Origin: Burkholderiales bacterium
GTDB lineage: Bacteria > Pseudomonadota > Gammaproteobacteria > Burkholderiales > Burkholderiaceae_C
NCBI GenBank assembly: GCA_003963075.1
Contig: RXJV01000012.1
Coordinates: 1 to 64,000, forward strand
Direction: 5' to 3'
DNA: 64,000 nucleotides
Below, piece by piece: positions 1-7,652 of this stretch. The notes beneath the pieces are model-generated. The model had not been told where the DNA came from. It was given only the letters and a program-made list of their open reading frames with translations, and made no database searches. The position numbers and the translations under genes are program-made. Position 1 is the first letter of the stretch. Each line of letters opens with the position of its first letter.

Positions 1-669
1 ATTGCCCGAGTTGATCGCTGCGGCAATGGCCTTGGCGTCGACGGCCACGCTACCCAAGGCGACGGCGGGGTTGCCACCGACCGTCACGGTCAGAGCCGCT
101 GCCGTGTTGCTGGCCGTGCCGATGGACTGGTTGGCCAGCGTGAAGCCCTGGTAGACGCCCAGCGCGCTGGAGCGGGCGCTGTTGATGCTGCTGATCGAGA
201 TCGTCTGGTTGGCATTGGCGCCGACCTGGAACTGCTGGGCACTGAAGCTGCCGTCGAGCAGGTTGAGGCCGTTGAACTGCGTCTGGGTTGCGACCCGGTC
301 GATTTCCTGCTGCAACTGCGTCACTTCCTGCTGCAGCGCGGTGCGGTCGCTGGCACTGTTGGTGGCGTTGGCAGACTGCACGGCCAGTTGGCGGATGCGC
401 TGCAGGTTGTTGCCGATGGAGCCCAACGCGCCTTCGGCCGTCTGCGCCAGAGAGATGCCGTCGTTGGCGTTGCGCGCCGCCTGGGCCAGACCGTTGATCT
501 GGGACGTGAAGCGCTCGCTGATGGCGAGGCCGGCGGCGTCGTCCTTGGCGCCGTTGATGCGCAGGCCGGACGACAGCCGAGAGATCGCGGTGCTCAGGGC
601 ATTCTGGTTGGTGTTCAGGTTGATCTGAGCGTTCAGCGAATTCAGGTTGGTATTGATCTGAAGTGCCAT
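1..669 (-). CDS. fliC: Flagellin (C-terminus beyond left edge)
   Basis: The 223 visible codons encode the N-terminal D0/D1 region of flagellin, the secreted filament subunit. The protein begins [15 protein letters not shown] and continues with the classic helical motifs [20 protein letters not shown] and [21 protein letters not shown]. The hypervariable central part and the C-terminal D0 helix lie outside the window. The start ATG (667-669) has a GGAG ribosome site about 9 bases upstream. A sigma-28 promoter candidate lies at 941-968, as expected for a late flagellar gene. It is divergent from flhDC. The family call is secure; the copy number of flagellin genes cannot be seen. Confidence 0.95.
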   Translation of the reverse strand, partial: MALQINTNLNSLNAQINLNTNQNALSTAISRLSSGLRINGAKDDAAGLAISERFTSQINGLAQAARNANDGISLAQTAEGALGSIGNNLQRIRQLAVQSANATNSASDRTALQQEVTQLQQEIDRVATQTQFNGLNLLDGSFSAQQFQVGANANQTISISSINSARSSALGVYQGFTLANQSIGTASNTAAALTVTVGGNPAVALGSVAVDAKAIAAAINSGN

Positions 670-1210
670 GGTTTCAATCTCCGTGGGTTGAAGTGACCCG
701 GCAAGAGCGCCGGCATCGCCGGGATGGCGCCTGCGCTGCTGCGGCTGCACTGTGCCGCGGCGCCGCTGGGCGCTGTCCCAATCAGCCGCGGGCTTGAGGA
801 CTTGACCGGCCCCGCCACCCGCTGCGCCCGGCGTGAGTCACCTCTGAGCACTGCCTTGAGGCTTCAAGGCAGCGCGCTTCGGCCGCTTACTCCGGACCAC
901 GACGCCCCGCTTGCGAACAAACGGGATGCCGTTAGGGCGTTTATCGGAACACTGCACGGCGAACTTGAGGCCACACTTGCGAATCCGACGTATCCAGGCG
1001 TCCAAGCGTGCGATCTTGCGCGCCCGAGGCCGGCTTGTCGTGATCTTTTTTGCATGGCCCGACAAACGGCACCGGCAGGCCTGTCAGGCAAATTCCTACA
1101 ACGCGTCAGGCGGCGGGCGACGCGTGCCGCCGAAGCCGGCTGATGCCGCCCGGGAGGGTGGCTGCGAACAATGCGGTTCATCACGACACGCAGCCTCACT
1201 GGAGCCCGCC
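670..1210. other. Divergent fliC-flhD intergenic region
   Basis: These 541 bases lie between flagellin (minus) and flhD (plus). I see a sigma-28 promoter candidate for fliC at 941-968, which leaves a leader of roughly 265 bases before the fliC start. I could not assign the flhDC promoter with confidence. Nothing that looks coding was found on either strand. Confidence 0.6.
941..968 (-). promoter_or_regulatory. Sigma-28 (FliA) promoter candidate for fliC
   Basis: Read on the minus strand the site is TCAA (965-968), a 16-base spacer, then TCCGATAA (941-948). The -10 matches the FliA consensus GCCGATAA at 7 of 8 positions. The spacer is one base longer than the usual 15, as it also is at the motA site. 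Confidence 0.65.
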
Positions 1211-1531
1211 ATGACCACCGAGCAGATCCTTGCCGAGATTCGGGAAACCAATCTCTCCTACCTGATGCTCGCCCAGAGCCTGATCCGCGCCGACCGCGAG
1301 CAGGCGCTCTACCGCCTGGGCATCAGCGAGGACACGGCCACCCTGATCGCGAGCCTGAGCCCGGCGCAGATCCTGAAGATCGCGACCGGCAACACGCTGC
1401 TGTGCGGCCTGCGTGTGGCCGACGATCTGGTCTGGGGCCTGATCACCAGCCATGGCAAAACCGCGGCGGGCGACAGCGTCAACCGCCTGCATGCCGCCAT
1501 CCTGATGGCCGGGCAGCAAGCCTCCGTCTGA
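1211..1531 (+). CDS. flhD: Flagellar master regulator FlhD
   Basis: This 106-residue protein is the FlhD half of the FlhD4C2 transcription activator that switches on class II flagellar genes with sigma-70. The sequence MTTEQILAEIRETNLSYLML and the segment LSPAQILKIATGNTLLCGLR match the family, which is about 110 residues long. I chose the ATG at 1211 because GGAG (1201-1204) is correctly spaced and the product then has family length; a longer in-frame ORF upstream has no family similarity. flhC follows after 57 bases. A sigma-28-type promoter on the opposite strand in that gap points into this gene. Confidence 0.96.
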   Translation: MTTEQILAEIRETNLSYLMLAQSLIRADREQALYRLGISEDTATLIASLSPAQILKIATGNTLLCGLRVADDLVWGLITSHGKTAAGDSVNRLHAAILMAGQQASV

Positions 1532-1545
1532 CCTGCCTTGGGGTG

Positions 1546-1572
1546 GTATCGGCCGCCCTTGCGCCAACTTGA
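1546..1572 (-). promoter_or_regulatory. Antisense sigma-28 promoter candidate between flhD and flhC
   Basis: On the minus strand the sequence is TCAA (1569-1572), exactly 15 bases, then GCCGATAC (1546-1553). This is a closer fit to the FliA consensus than the fliC site. It points leftward, so a transcript would run antisense through flhD and on toward fliC, which is on the same strand. Activity is inference. Confidence 0.55.
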
Positions 1573-1588
1573 GTCGAGATTGATCGCC

Positions 1589-2125
1589 ATGCGTGTAAAG
1601 AGCATCCTGTCCGAGGCCCGCCAGATCGAGCGCGCCGTGCAACTGATCCAGCTGGGCGCACGCCTGCAGGTGCTGGAGTCGGAGACCGAACTGTCCTACG
1701 AGCGGCTGCTGCGGCTCTACAAGGAGGTGTCGGGCCGCTCCCCGAGCAAGGGCCAGCTGCCGTTCTCGACCGACTGGTTCATGACCTGGCAGCCCAATAT
1801 CCATGCCAGCCTGTTTCTAAACATCCATGAGTACCTGAACAAGGCCGCGGTGGTCGACGAGATCGATACCGTCATCAAGGCCTACCAGCTTTACCTGGAG
1901 CAGACGCAGGTGCTCGACCTGGAGCCCATGCTGTCGATCACCCGTGCCTGGCGGCTGGTGAAGTTCGTCGACAACGGCATGCTGACGCTGACGCCCTGCT
2001 CCAAGTGCGGCGGGCATTTCGTCACCCATCCGCATGAGATCGCCCGGCACTACGTCTGCGGTCTGTGCAACCCGCCGGCCCGCGCGGGCAAGGGCCGCAG
2101 CCGCGGCGCCATCCAGGTGCACTGA
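1589..2125 (+). CDS. flhC: Flagellar master regulator FlhC
   Basis: This 178-residue protein is the DNA-binding partner of FlhD in the class II flagellar activator. The zinc-binding cysteines of the family are all present at residues 137, 140, 157 and 160 (CSKC and CGLC). The start MRVKSILSEARQIERAVQLI is the family start. An in-frame extension to 1538 exists but would be family-atypical, so I use the ATG at 1589. It forms an operon with flhD; downstream is a methyltransferase rather than motA directly. Confidence 0.96.
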   Translation: MRVKSILSEARQIERAVQLIQLGARLQVLESETELSYERLLRLYKEVSGRSPSKGQLPFSTDWFMTWQPNIHASLFLNIHEYLNKAAVVDEIDTVIKAYQLYLEQTQVLDLEPMLSITRAWRLVKFVDNGMLTLTPCSKCGGHFVTHPHEIARHYVCGLCNPPARAGKGRSRGAIQVH

Positions 2126-2163
2126 GCGGCTGGGCTCGGCGCCGGCTCCGTTACGCTGGCGTG

Positions 2164-2910
2164 ATGTGGATGGCACGCTGGCCGGTCTCGGCCCTGTTGG
2201 TGTGGCTGGCCTGCTGGGTGTGCCTGGCGGGCCTGCGCCGCCTGGGCGTTCCGCTGTGGACCGCCGCCGCCGTGGCGCTGCTGCTCGGCCTCGGGCTGGC
2301 CTTGCTGCATGTGCGGCGCTGGCGGCGGGTGCTGGTGGCACTGGGCTTTCCGGTCTCGGCGGCGGTGCTGGGCCTGCCGCTTCAGGCCGGCTCGGCCTGG
2401 GCGTGGCTGGTGGCGCTGGCGGTGCTCGCCTGGATCTACCCGCGCCGCGGCTGGAGCGAGGCGCCGCTGTTCCCGACGCCACGCGACGCCTTGCTGCCGC
2501 TCGCGGCCATGGTCCGTTTGCCACCGGGCGCGCGGCTGCTGGACGCCGGCTGCGGCCTCGGGCATGGGCTCGCGGCGCTGCGCCGCGCCTATCCGCAGGC
2601 CCGCCTGGAAGGCATCGAGCTGAGTGCCCCGCTGGCTTGGGCCGCTCGCCAGTGGCGGCGCGACGCCCGGGTCCGGCAGGGCGACCTCTGGGCCCAGGAC
2701 TGGAGTCCCTACGCGCTGGTCTACCTGTTTCAACGGCCCGAGACCATGGTCCGCGCCTGGGCCAAGGCCGAGGCCGAACTGGCGCCCGGCGCATGGCTGG
2801 CCAGCCTGGATTTCGAGGTGCCGGGCGTGCCGGCAGCGGCCCAGTGGTCCCTGGACGGCGGGCACCGGCTGTGGCTGTACCGGCGCGAGGTGCCGACGGC
2901 GCAGCCGTGA
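2164..2910 (+). CDS. Membrane-anchored class I SAM-dependent methyltransferase
   Basis: The 248-residue protein begins with about 90 hydrophobic residues that look like three or four membrane segments. A soluble methyltransferase domain follows. Motif I is DAGCGLGHG (residues 127-135), and EGIELS marks the end of the second strand with its SAM-ribose acid. The substrate is unknown. It sits 38 bases after flhC in the same direction and before the sigma-28 promoter of motA, so it probably shares the flhDC transcript. A GTG at 2161 could also serve as start. A flagellar role is suggested only by position. Confidence 0.75.
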   Translation: MWMARWPVSALLVWLACWVCLAGLRRLGVPLWTAAAVALLLGLGLALLHVRRWRRVLVALGFPVSAAVLGLPLQAGSAWAWLVALAVLAWIYPRRGWSEAPLFPTPRDALLPLAAMVRLPPGARLLDAGCGLGHGLAALRRAYPQARLEGIELSAPLAWAARQWRRDARVRQGDLWAQDWSPYALVYLFQRPETMVRAWAKAEAELAPGAWLASLDFEVPGVPAAAQWSLDGGHRLWLYRREVPTAQP

Positions 2911-2992
2911 CTGCCTACGCATTCGCGGCCTGGCCCCTCCGGGCGGCGTGGCAAACCGGCATACTTGCGTGCACCCGCCCAGGGCCCGGTGT

Positions 2993-3020
2993 TCAAGCTT
3001 GGTCCCCAACGCGCCGATAA
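2993..3020 (+). promoter_or_regulatory. Sigma-28 promoter for motA
   Basis: TCAA (2993-2996) is followed by a 16-base spacer and a perfect GCCGATAA (3013-3020), 28 bases before the motA start. Motor genes are classic FliA targets. Confidence 0.8.
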
Positions 3021-3048
3021 GGCCGAAATCCACCATTGACGTCAGCGC

Positions 3049-3906
3049 ATGTTCGTTCTCATCGGCTGGGCCATTTCGATGGCTTGCATCTTCGGGGTCT
3101 TCATCGCCCACGGCGGCAATATCGGCGTCATCCTGCACGCCTTGCCGTTCGAGATGATCACCATTTTCGGCGCGGCCATCGGCGCCTTCCTGGCCAACAA
3201 CCAGATGAAGGTCGTCAAAGCCACGGCGGCCGGGCTGGGGCTGTGCTTCAAGGGCAGCAAGTACAGCAAGGCCCGCTACATGGAGCTGCTGGCCCTGATG
3301 TACGACATCCTGCAAAAGGCCCGCAAGGAGGGCCTGATGTCCATCGAAAAGGATGTCGAGGACCCGCACAGCTCGCCCCTGTTCCAGAAATACCCGGTGG
3401 TGGGCAACGACCACCATGTCACCGAGTTCATCACCGACTATCTGCGCATGATGGTGTCGGGCAACTTGAACGCGCACGAGATCGAATCGCTGATGGACAG
3501 CGAGATCGAGACCCACCACCAGGAAGAACACGCGGCTGTGGCCGCCTTGCAGCGCCTGGCGGGCGGCCTGCCGGCCTTCGGCATCGTGGCGGCGGTGTTG
3601 GGCGTGGTGAACACCATGGGCTCGGTCGGCCAGCCGCCGGCGGTGCTGGGCGGCATGATCGGCTCGGCGCTGGTCGGCACCTTCCTGGGCATTCTGCTGG
3701 CCTATGGCTTTGCCGAGCCGCTGGCGGGCCTGCTGGAGCAGAAGGTGGAGGACGCCGGCAAGGAGTTCCAGTGCATCAAGACGACGCTGCTGGCCAGCAT
3801 GCAGGGCTATGCGCCCCAGGTGGCCATCGAATTCGGTCGCAAGGTGCTGTTCTCCGGCGACCGCCCGAGCTTCTCCGAGCTCGAAGGTCACGTGAAGAAG
3901 AAATGA
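3049..3906 (+). CDS. motA: Flagellar motor stator protein MotA
   Basis: The 285-residue inner-membrane protein forms the proton-conducting stator with MotB. The N-terminus MFVLIGWAISMACIFGVFIA and the membrane segments IVAAVLGVVNTMG and GGMIGSALVGTFLGILLAYG are characteristic of H+-type MotA. The cytoplasmic loop (about residues 60-170), which contacts FliG, is rich in charged residues. Length fits the family (about 285-295). A sigma-28 promoter lies directly upstream. motB follows after 134 bases that contain a GC-rich repeat-like element. Confidence 0.96.
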   Translation: MFVLIGWAISMACIFGVFIAHGGNIGVILHALPFEMITIFGAAIGAFLANNQMKVVKATAAGLGLCFKGSKYSKARYMELLALMYDILQKARKEGLMSIEKDVEDPHSSPLFQKYPVVGNDHHVTEFITDYLRMMVSGNLNAHEIESLMDSEIETHHQEEHAAVAALQRLAGGLPAFGIVAAVLGVVNTMGSVGQPPAVLGGMIGSALVGTFLGILLAYGFAEPLAGLLEQKVEDAGKEFQCIKTTLLASMQGYAPQVAIEFGRKVLFSGDRPSFSELEGHVKKK

Positions 3907-4040
3907 TCCCGCGCGCACTCACCAGCCTGCCGGCTTGGCCGGTGGCGCCCCTCGCGCGGCCGCCGTCGAGCTGGCGTGGCCCGGCGACTGGCGGCGCCCC
4001 CCTGGGGGGGCGTGCCGCAGGCACTTCGGGGGGAAGCTGA
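3907..4040 (+). repeat. GC-rich interspersed repeat-like element between motA and motB
   Basis: Most of this 134-base gap is extremely GC-rich and includes ACTGGCGGCGCCCCCC (3981-3996), a self-complementary C-run/G-run, and CTTCGGGGGG before motB. The flgF-flgE gap (37905-38025) contains a related stretch in the same order. I recall similar intergenic repeats from Comamonadaceae-type genomes, but the copy number here is not known. Confidence 0.45.
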
Positions 4041-4973
4041 ATGGCAGGGGATGCGAAGAAGCTTCAGCCCATCATCATCAAGAAGGTGAAGAAGGGCGGC
4101 CATGCGGCCCACGGCGGCGCGTGGAAGATCGCCTACGCCGACTTCGTCACGGCCATGATGGCCTTCTTCCTGCTGATGTGGCTGCTGGGCTCGACGACCG
4201 AGGGCGACAAGAAGGGCATTGCCGAGTTTTTCCAGTCGCCGCTCAAGGTGGCGATGCTCGGGGGCTCCGGGTCGGGTGACTCGTCCAGCGTGGTGCGCGG
4301 CGGCGGCAAGGACCTCACCCGCGAAACCGGCCAGGTCAAGGAGGGCGACAGCAATGCCAAGAAGTCCAGCTACACGCTGCGCGCCCTGAAAGAAGAGCAG
4401 CGCAAGGCCGAGCGGACCCGGCTGGAGCAGCTCAAGACCAAGGTCGAGCAGGTGCTGTCCGAAAACCCCAAGCTCGCGGCCCTGGGTGGGCAGATTCGCC
4501 TCGACATGACGAAGGAAGGGCTGCGCATCCAGATCGTCGATGAGGGCAACCGGCCGATGTTCGACAGCGGCAGCGCCATCGTGAAGCCCTATATGCGCGA
4601 GCTGCTGCGCGAAATGGGCAGCGTGCTGACCGAGGTGCCCAACCGGCTGACCGTCGAAGGCCACACCGACGCCCAGCCCTTCCCGGGCGGCGACAAGGGC
4701 TACAGCAACTGGGAGCTGTCGGCCGACCGTGCGAATGCGTCGCGGCGCGAGCTGGTGGCCGGCGGCTTGTCGGAGGCGCGCATGCTTCGCGTGCAGGGGC
4801 TGGCCGCGAGCAAGCTGCTCGACGCCAAGGACCCCAACGGCGCCCTGAACCGGCGCATCAGCATCATCGTGATGAACCGCGACGCCGAGGATGCCGTGCT
4901 GAAGAACCTGCCCGCAGAGGACGACGATGCCGCGCCCGCGCCAGACAGTGGCACTGCGGCGACCGCGCGCTAG
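4041..4973 (+). CDS. motB: Flagellar motor stator protein MotB
   Basis: The 310-residue protein anchors the stator to peptidoglycan. A short basic cytoplasmic tail precedes a single membrane helix AYADFVTAMMAFFLLMWLLG, which includes the essential proton-carrying aspartate (residue 34). The plug and linker follow. The C-terminal OmpA-like domain has the peptidoglycan signature VEGHTDAQPF and NRRISIIVM. The start ATG follows the motA-motB repeat. The tail after the OmpA domain is acidic and alanine-rich. All key residues are present. Confidence 0.96.
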   Translation: MAGDAKKLQPIIIKKVKKGGHAAHGGAWKIAYADFVTAMMAFFLLMWLLGSTTEGDKKGIAEFFQSPLKVAMLGGSGSGDSSSVVRGGGKDLTRETGQVKEGDSNAKKSSYTLRALKEEQRKAERTRLEQLKTKVEQVLSENPKLAALGGQIRLDMTKEGLRIQIVDEGNRPMFDSGSAIVKPYMRELLREMGSVLTEVPNRLTVEGHTDAQPFPGGDKGYSNWELSADRANASRRELVAGGLSEARMLRVQGLAASKLLDAKDPNGALNRRISIIVMNRDAEDAVLKNLPAEDDDAAPAPDSGTAATAR

Positions 4974-5089
4974 GCGTGGTTACGGAAGTGCCCCGTATCG
5001 GCAAAATGCCGCAAACTGAATCGCCCGTGCCGGCCCGCTAGATCTAGACTGCGGGCTGACCCCTGACATCCCGCCCCGAGAGGACCGCC

Positions 5090-5482
5090 ATGAGCGCTGA
5101 CATGAAATTCCTGGTTGTCGACGATTTCTCCACCATGCGCCGCATCGTGCGCGGCCTTCTCAAGGAGATCGGCTACAACAACTGCGAAGAGGCTGAGGAC
5201 GGCGTCGAGGCGCTGAACATGCTCAAGGGTGCCAAGTTCGATTTCGTCGTCAGCGACATCAACATGCCCAACATGACGGGCTTCGAGCTGCTGAAGGCGA
5301 TCAAGGAAGACCCGACCCTCAAGCACCTGCCGGTGTTGATGGTGACGGCCGAGGCCCGCAAGGAAGACATCGTGCTCGCGGCCCAGTCCGGCGCCGCCGG
5401 CTACATCGTCAAGCCCTTCACCAAGGCGACGCTGGAAGAAAAAGTCCAGAAGATCATGCAGAAGCTCGCTGCTGCAGCCTGA
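5090..5482 (+). CDS. cheY: Chemotaxis response regulator CheY
   Basis: This 130-residue single receiver domain carries the phospho-signal from the CheA kinase to the FliM switch. The acidic pocket DD (11-12), phospho-acceptor D56 in VVSDINMP, switch T86 in VLMVTAEA and K108 in VKPF are all present. It is followed by cheZ after 21 bases, so signal and signal-terminator are co-expressed. No cheA, cheW, cheR or cheB is in the window; they must lie elsewhere. Confidence 0.97.
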   Translation: MSADMKFLVVDDFSTMRRIVRGLLKEIGYNNCEEAEDGVEALNMLKGAKFDFVVSDINMPNMTGFELLKAIKEDPTLKHLPVLMVTAEARKEDIVLAAQSGAAGYIVKPFTKATLEEKVQKIMQKLAAAA

Positions 5483-5503
5483 CCACGAAAAGAGGGGACC
5501 GCC

Positions 5504-6139
5504 ATGTCGATGGATCATTTGGACAAGCTGGCCGGAAGTGCTCAGCCGCTGCTTGTCTCCCCCGAGGTCTTCCAGCAGTTGGGCACCATCACCCGGACCT
5601 TGCACGACACCATGCAGCGCCTGGGCGTGATGCCCAAGCTGCAGGTGGCGACCGAGGGTCTGCCGGACGCCCGCAGCCGGCTGAGCTATATCGCCACCAA
5701 GACGGCCGCTGCCGCCGACAAGGTGCTGAATTCGGTCGATCAGGCCAAGGCGGAACATGCAGGCATCACGGCCGCGACCCAGGCGCTGGCGGCGCAGCTC
5801 GTCGCCGACCCGGTGCGTGCGGTGGCGAGCGGCGCGGTGATGAACTTCGTCAAGGATGTCGAGGCCCGCACCAGCAGCATCGACAGCCACCTGACCGACA
5901 TCATGTTGGCGCAGGACTTCCACGACCTGACCGGCCAGGTCGTCGCCAAGGTGGTGACGCTTGCCAACGACCTGGAAGACAGCCTCGTGAAGCTGCTCGT
6001 GCAGGTGGTGCCGCCGGAGCAGCGCGAGAAGGTCGATCCGAACATCCTGCAGGGCCCGGTCGTCAACCATGAAGGACGCACCGACGTCGTCGCGAACCAG
6101 GGCGAGGTCGACGACCTGCTCGCCAGCCTGGGCTTCTGA
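5504..6139 (+). CDS. cheZ: CheY-P phosphatase CheZ
   Basis: The 211-residue mainly helical protein dephosphorylates CheY-P. The active-site segment AQDFHDLTGQ holds the catalytic pair D141 and Q145 (equivalent to Escherichia coli D143 and Q147). The C-terminal peptide DDLLASLGF is the CheY-binding tail. A strong rho-independent terminator follows 15 bases after the stop, so it ends the cheY-cheZ transcript. Confidence 0.96.
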   Translation: MSMDHLDKLAGSAQPLLVSPEVFQQLGTITRTLHDTMQRLGVMPKLQVATEGLPDARSRLSYIATKTAAAADKVLNSVDQAKAEHAGITAATQALAAQLVADPVRAVASGAVMNFVKDVEARTSSIDSHLTDIMLAQDFHDLTGQVVAKVVTLANDLEDSLVKLLVQVVPPEQREKVDPNILQGPVVNHEGRTDVVANQGEVDDLLASLGF

Positions 6140-6154
6140 GCCTCGCATCATTCC

Positions 6155-6186
6155 AAACAAGCCGGCCGCGGGCCGGCTTGTTTTTT
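6155..6186 (+). terminator. Rho-independent terminator after cheZ
   Basis: The arms AAACAAGCCGGCC and GGCCGGCTTGTTT form a 13-bp stem around a GCG loop, and the sequence continues as TTTTTT to 6186. It separates cheY-cheZ from the flhB operon. Confidence 0.93.
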
Positions 6187-6306
6187 GGTGCATCGCGGTG
6201 ACCGAGGCCTGAGCGGGGCGCGGATCAGCCGGGCTTGCCGCCCGCTTTTCCGGCTCAAGTCGGGCGTGCCACCGCGAACAATGCGGTCTGCAGCAGCAGC
6301 ACCGCG

Positions 6307-7485
6307 ATGGCCGAGCACGACGCACAAGACCGCAACCTTCCCGCCTCGGCCAAGAAGATCGCGCGATCTCGGTCGGAAGGCCAGGTGCCGCGTTCGCGCG
6401 ATCTGCCCCATTTCGCGATGATGCTGGCCGGCGGCGCCGCGCTGGCCCTGGGCGGGCCGCAGATCGTCGAGACCTTGCGCCGGATGCTGAGCACCGGGCT
6501 GCGTTTCGATGCCAGCCTGCTCGCCCGGCCCGGCTTCATGGCCGACCGGCTGGTGGACATGACGCTGGCCTTCGCGATGGTCATGGGGCCGATCGGCGCG
6601 CTGCTGATGTTTGCGGCCATCGCCAGCAACCTCGCCAGCGGCGGCTGGAACTGGACGCTCAAGCCGCTGGCTCCCAGGTTCTCCCACCTGAACCCGATCG
6701 AGGGCCTGGGCCGCCTGTTCACCGGTCAGGGCCTGGGGACGGCACTCAAGGCGGTGCTGCTGGCCCTGGTGCTCGGTGTCGTGGGCGCGCTGGTCCTGAA
6801 GGAGAGGCTGGCGGCGTTCGTCGGCATCATGTCGGTGCCTTTGCCTTCGGCGCTGGCCTATGCCGGCCGGCAGCTGATGGGTGGGCTGATGCTGTTGGCC
6901 GTCGCGCTCGCGGTGTTCGCCGCCATCGACCTGCCGCTGCAGCGCCAGCTGTGGATGCGCCGCTTGCGGATGAGCCGGGAGGAGGCCAAGCAGGAACTCA
7001 AGGAGGTGGAAGGCAATGTCGAGGTCAAGGCCAAGCTGCGCGCCCGGATGCGCGAGATGGCCAAGCGACGGATGCTGTCCGCCGTGCCCCAGGCCGACCT
7101 CGTCGTGATGAACCCGACGCACTATGCGGTCGCGCTGAAGTATGTGGAAGGCAAGATGGCCGCGCCCAAGGTGGTGGCCAAGGGTGCCGATCTGCTGGCC
7201 ATGAAGATCCGCGACCTCGCCAAGGAGAGCAAGGTGCCGGTGTTGCAGCAGCCGGTGCTGGCCCGGGCGCTTTACGCGCACGCCAAGCTCGACCACGAGA
7301 TCCCCGCCGCACTGTTCGGCGCCGTGGCCCAGGTGCTGGCCTATGTCTACCAGTTGCGTGCGGCCATGGCCTCGCGCCATGCGGCCCGCCCTGAGATGCC
7401 GCATCCGCATGTGCCGCGGGAGCTCGACCCGCACAACCGGCCGGGCTGGGACGCCGACGCGGTCAGGGATGCATCGGAGTGGTGA
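6307..7485 (+). CDS. flhB: Flagellar type III secretion switch protein FlhB
   Basis: The 392-residue membrane component of the flagellar export gate controls the change from rod/hook to filament substrates. Four hydrophobic segments are followed by a cytoplasmic domain with the autocleavage site NPTH at residues 269-272, the same numbering as in E. coli. The N-terminus PASAKKIARSRSEGQVPRSRDL is the family signature. I use the ATG at 6307; upstream in-frame sequence lacks similarity. The C-terminal tail is slightly extended. It heads the flhB-flhA-flhF-flhG-fliA group. Confidence 0.96.
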   Translation: MAEHDAQDRNLPASAKKIARSRSEGQVPRSRDLPHFAMMLAGGAALALGGPQIVETLRRMLSTGLRFDASLLARPGFMADRLVDMTLAFAMVMGPIGALLMFAAIASNLASGGWNWTLKPLAPRFSHLNPIEGLGRLFTGQGLGTALKAVLLALVLGVVGALVLKERLAAFVGIMSVPLPSALAYAGRQLMGGLMLLAVALAVFAAIDLPLQRQLWMRRLRMSREEAKQELKEVEGNVEVKAKLRARMREMAKRRMLSAVPQADLVVMNPTHYAVALKYVEGKMAAPKVVAKGADLLAMKIRDLAKESKVPVLQQPVLARALYAHAKLDHEIPAALFGAVAQVLAYVYQLRAAMASRHAARPEMPHPHVPRELDPHNRPGWDADAVRDASEW

Positions 7486-7652
7486 CGATCCGGAAGGGGG
7501 GGCGCAGGACGCAACCTCAGGGCTGCTTACCCGGTGGAGCGAATAGCCCGCTGTTCGCGGGGCTGTTCGGCGATTCGAACGGCGCAGCGATGACGAAACT
7601 TGTCGCTCAGAGCGGCTGCGGATTGCTGGGATGGGTGATGGCCACTTGATGG

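Noticed and set aside
2050-3918. Long minus-strand open frame opposite flhC, the methyltransferase and motA
   Set aside because: Opposite-strand shadow caused by high GC; no protein-family pattern, and three real genes cover it.
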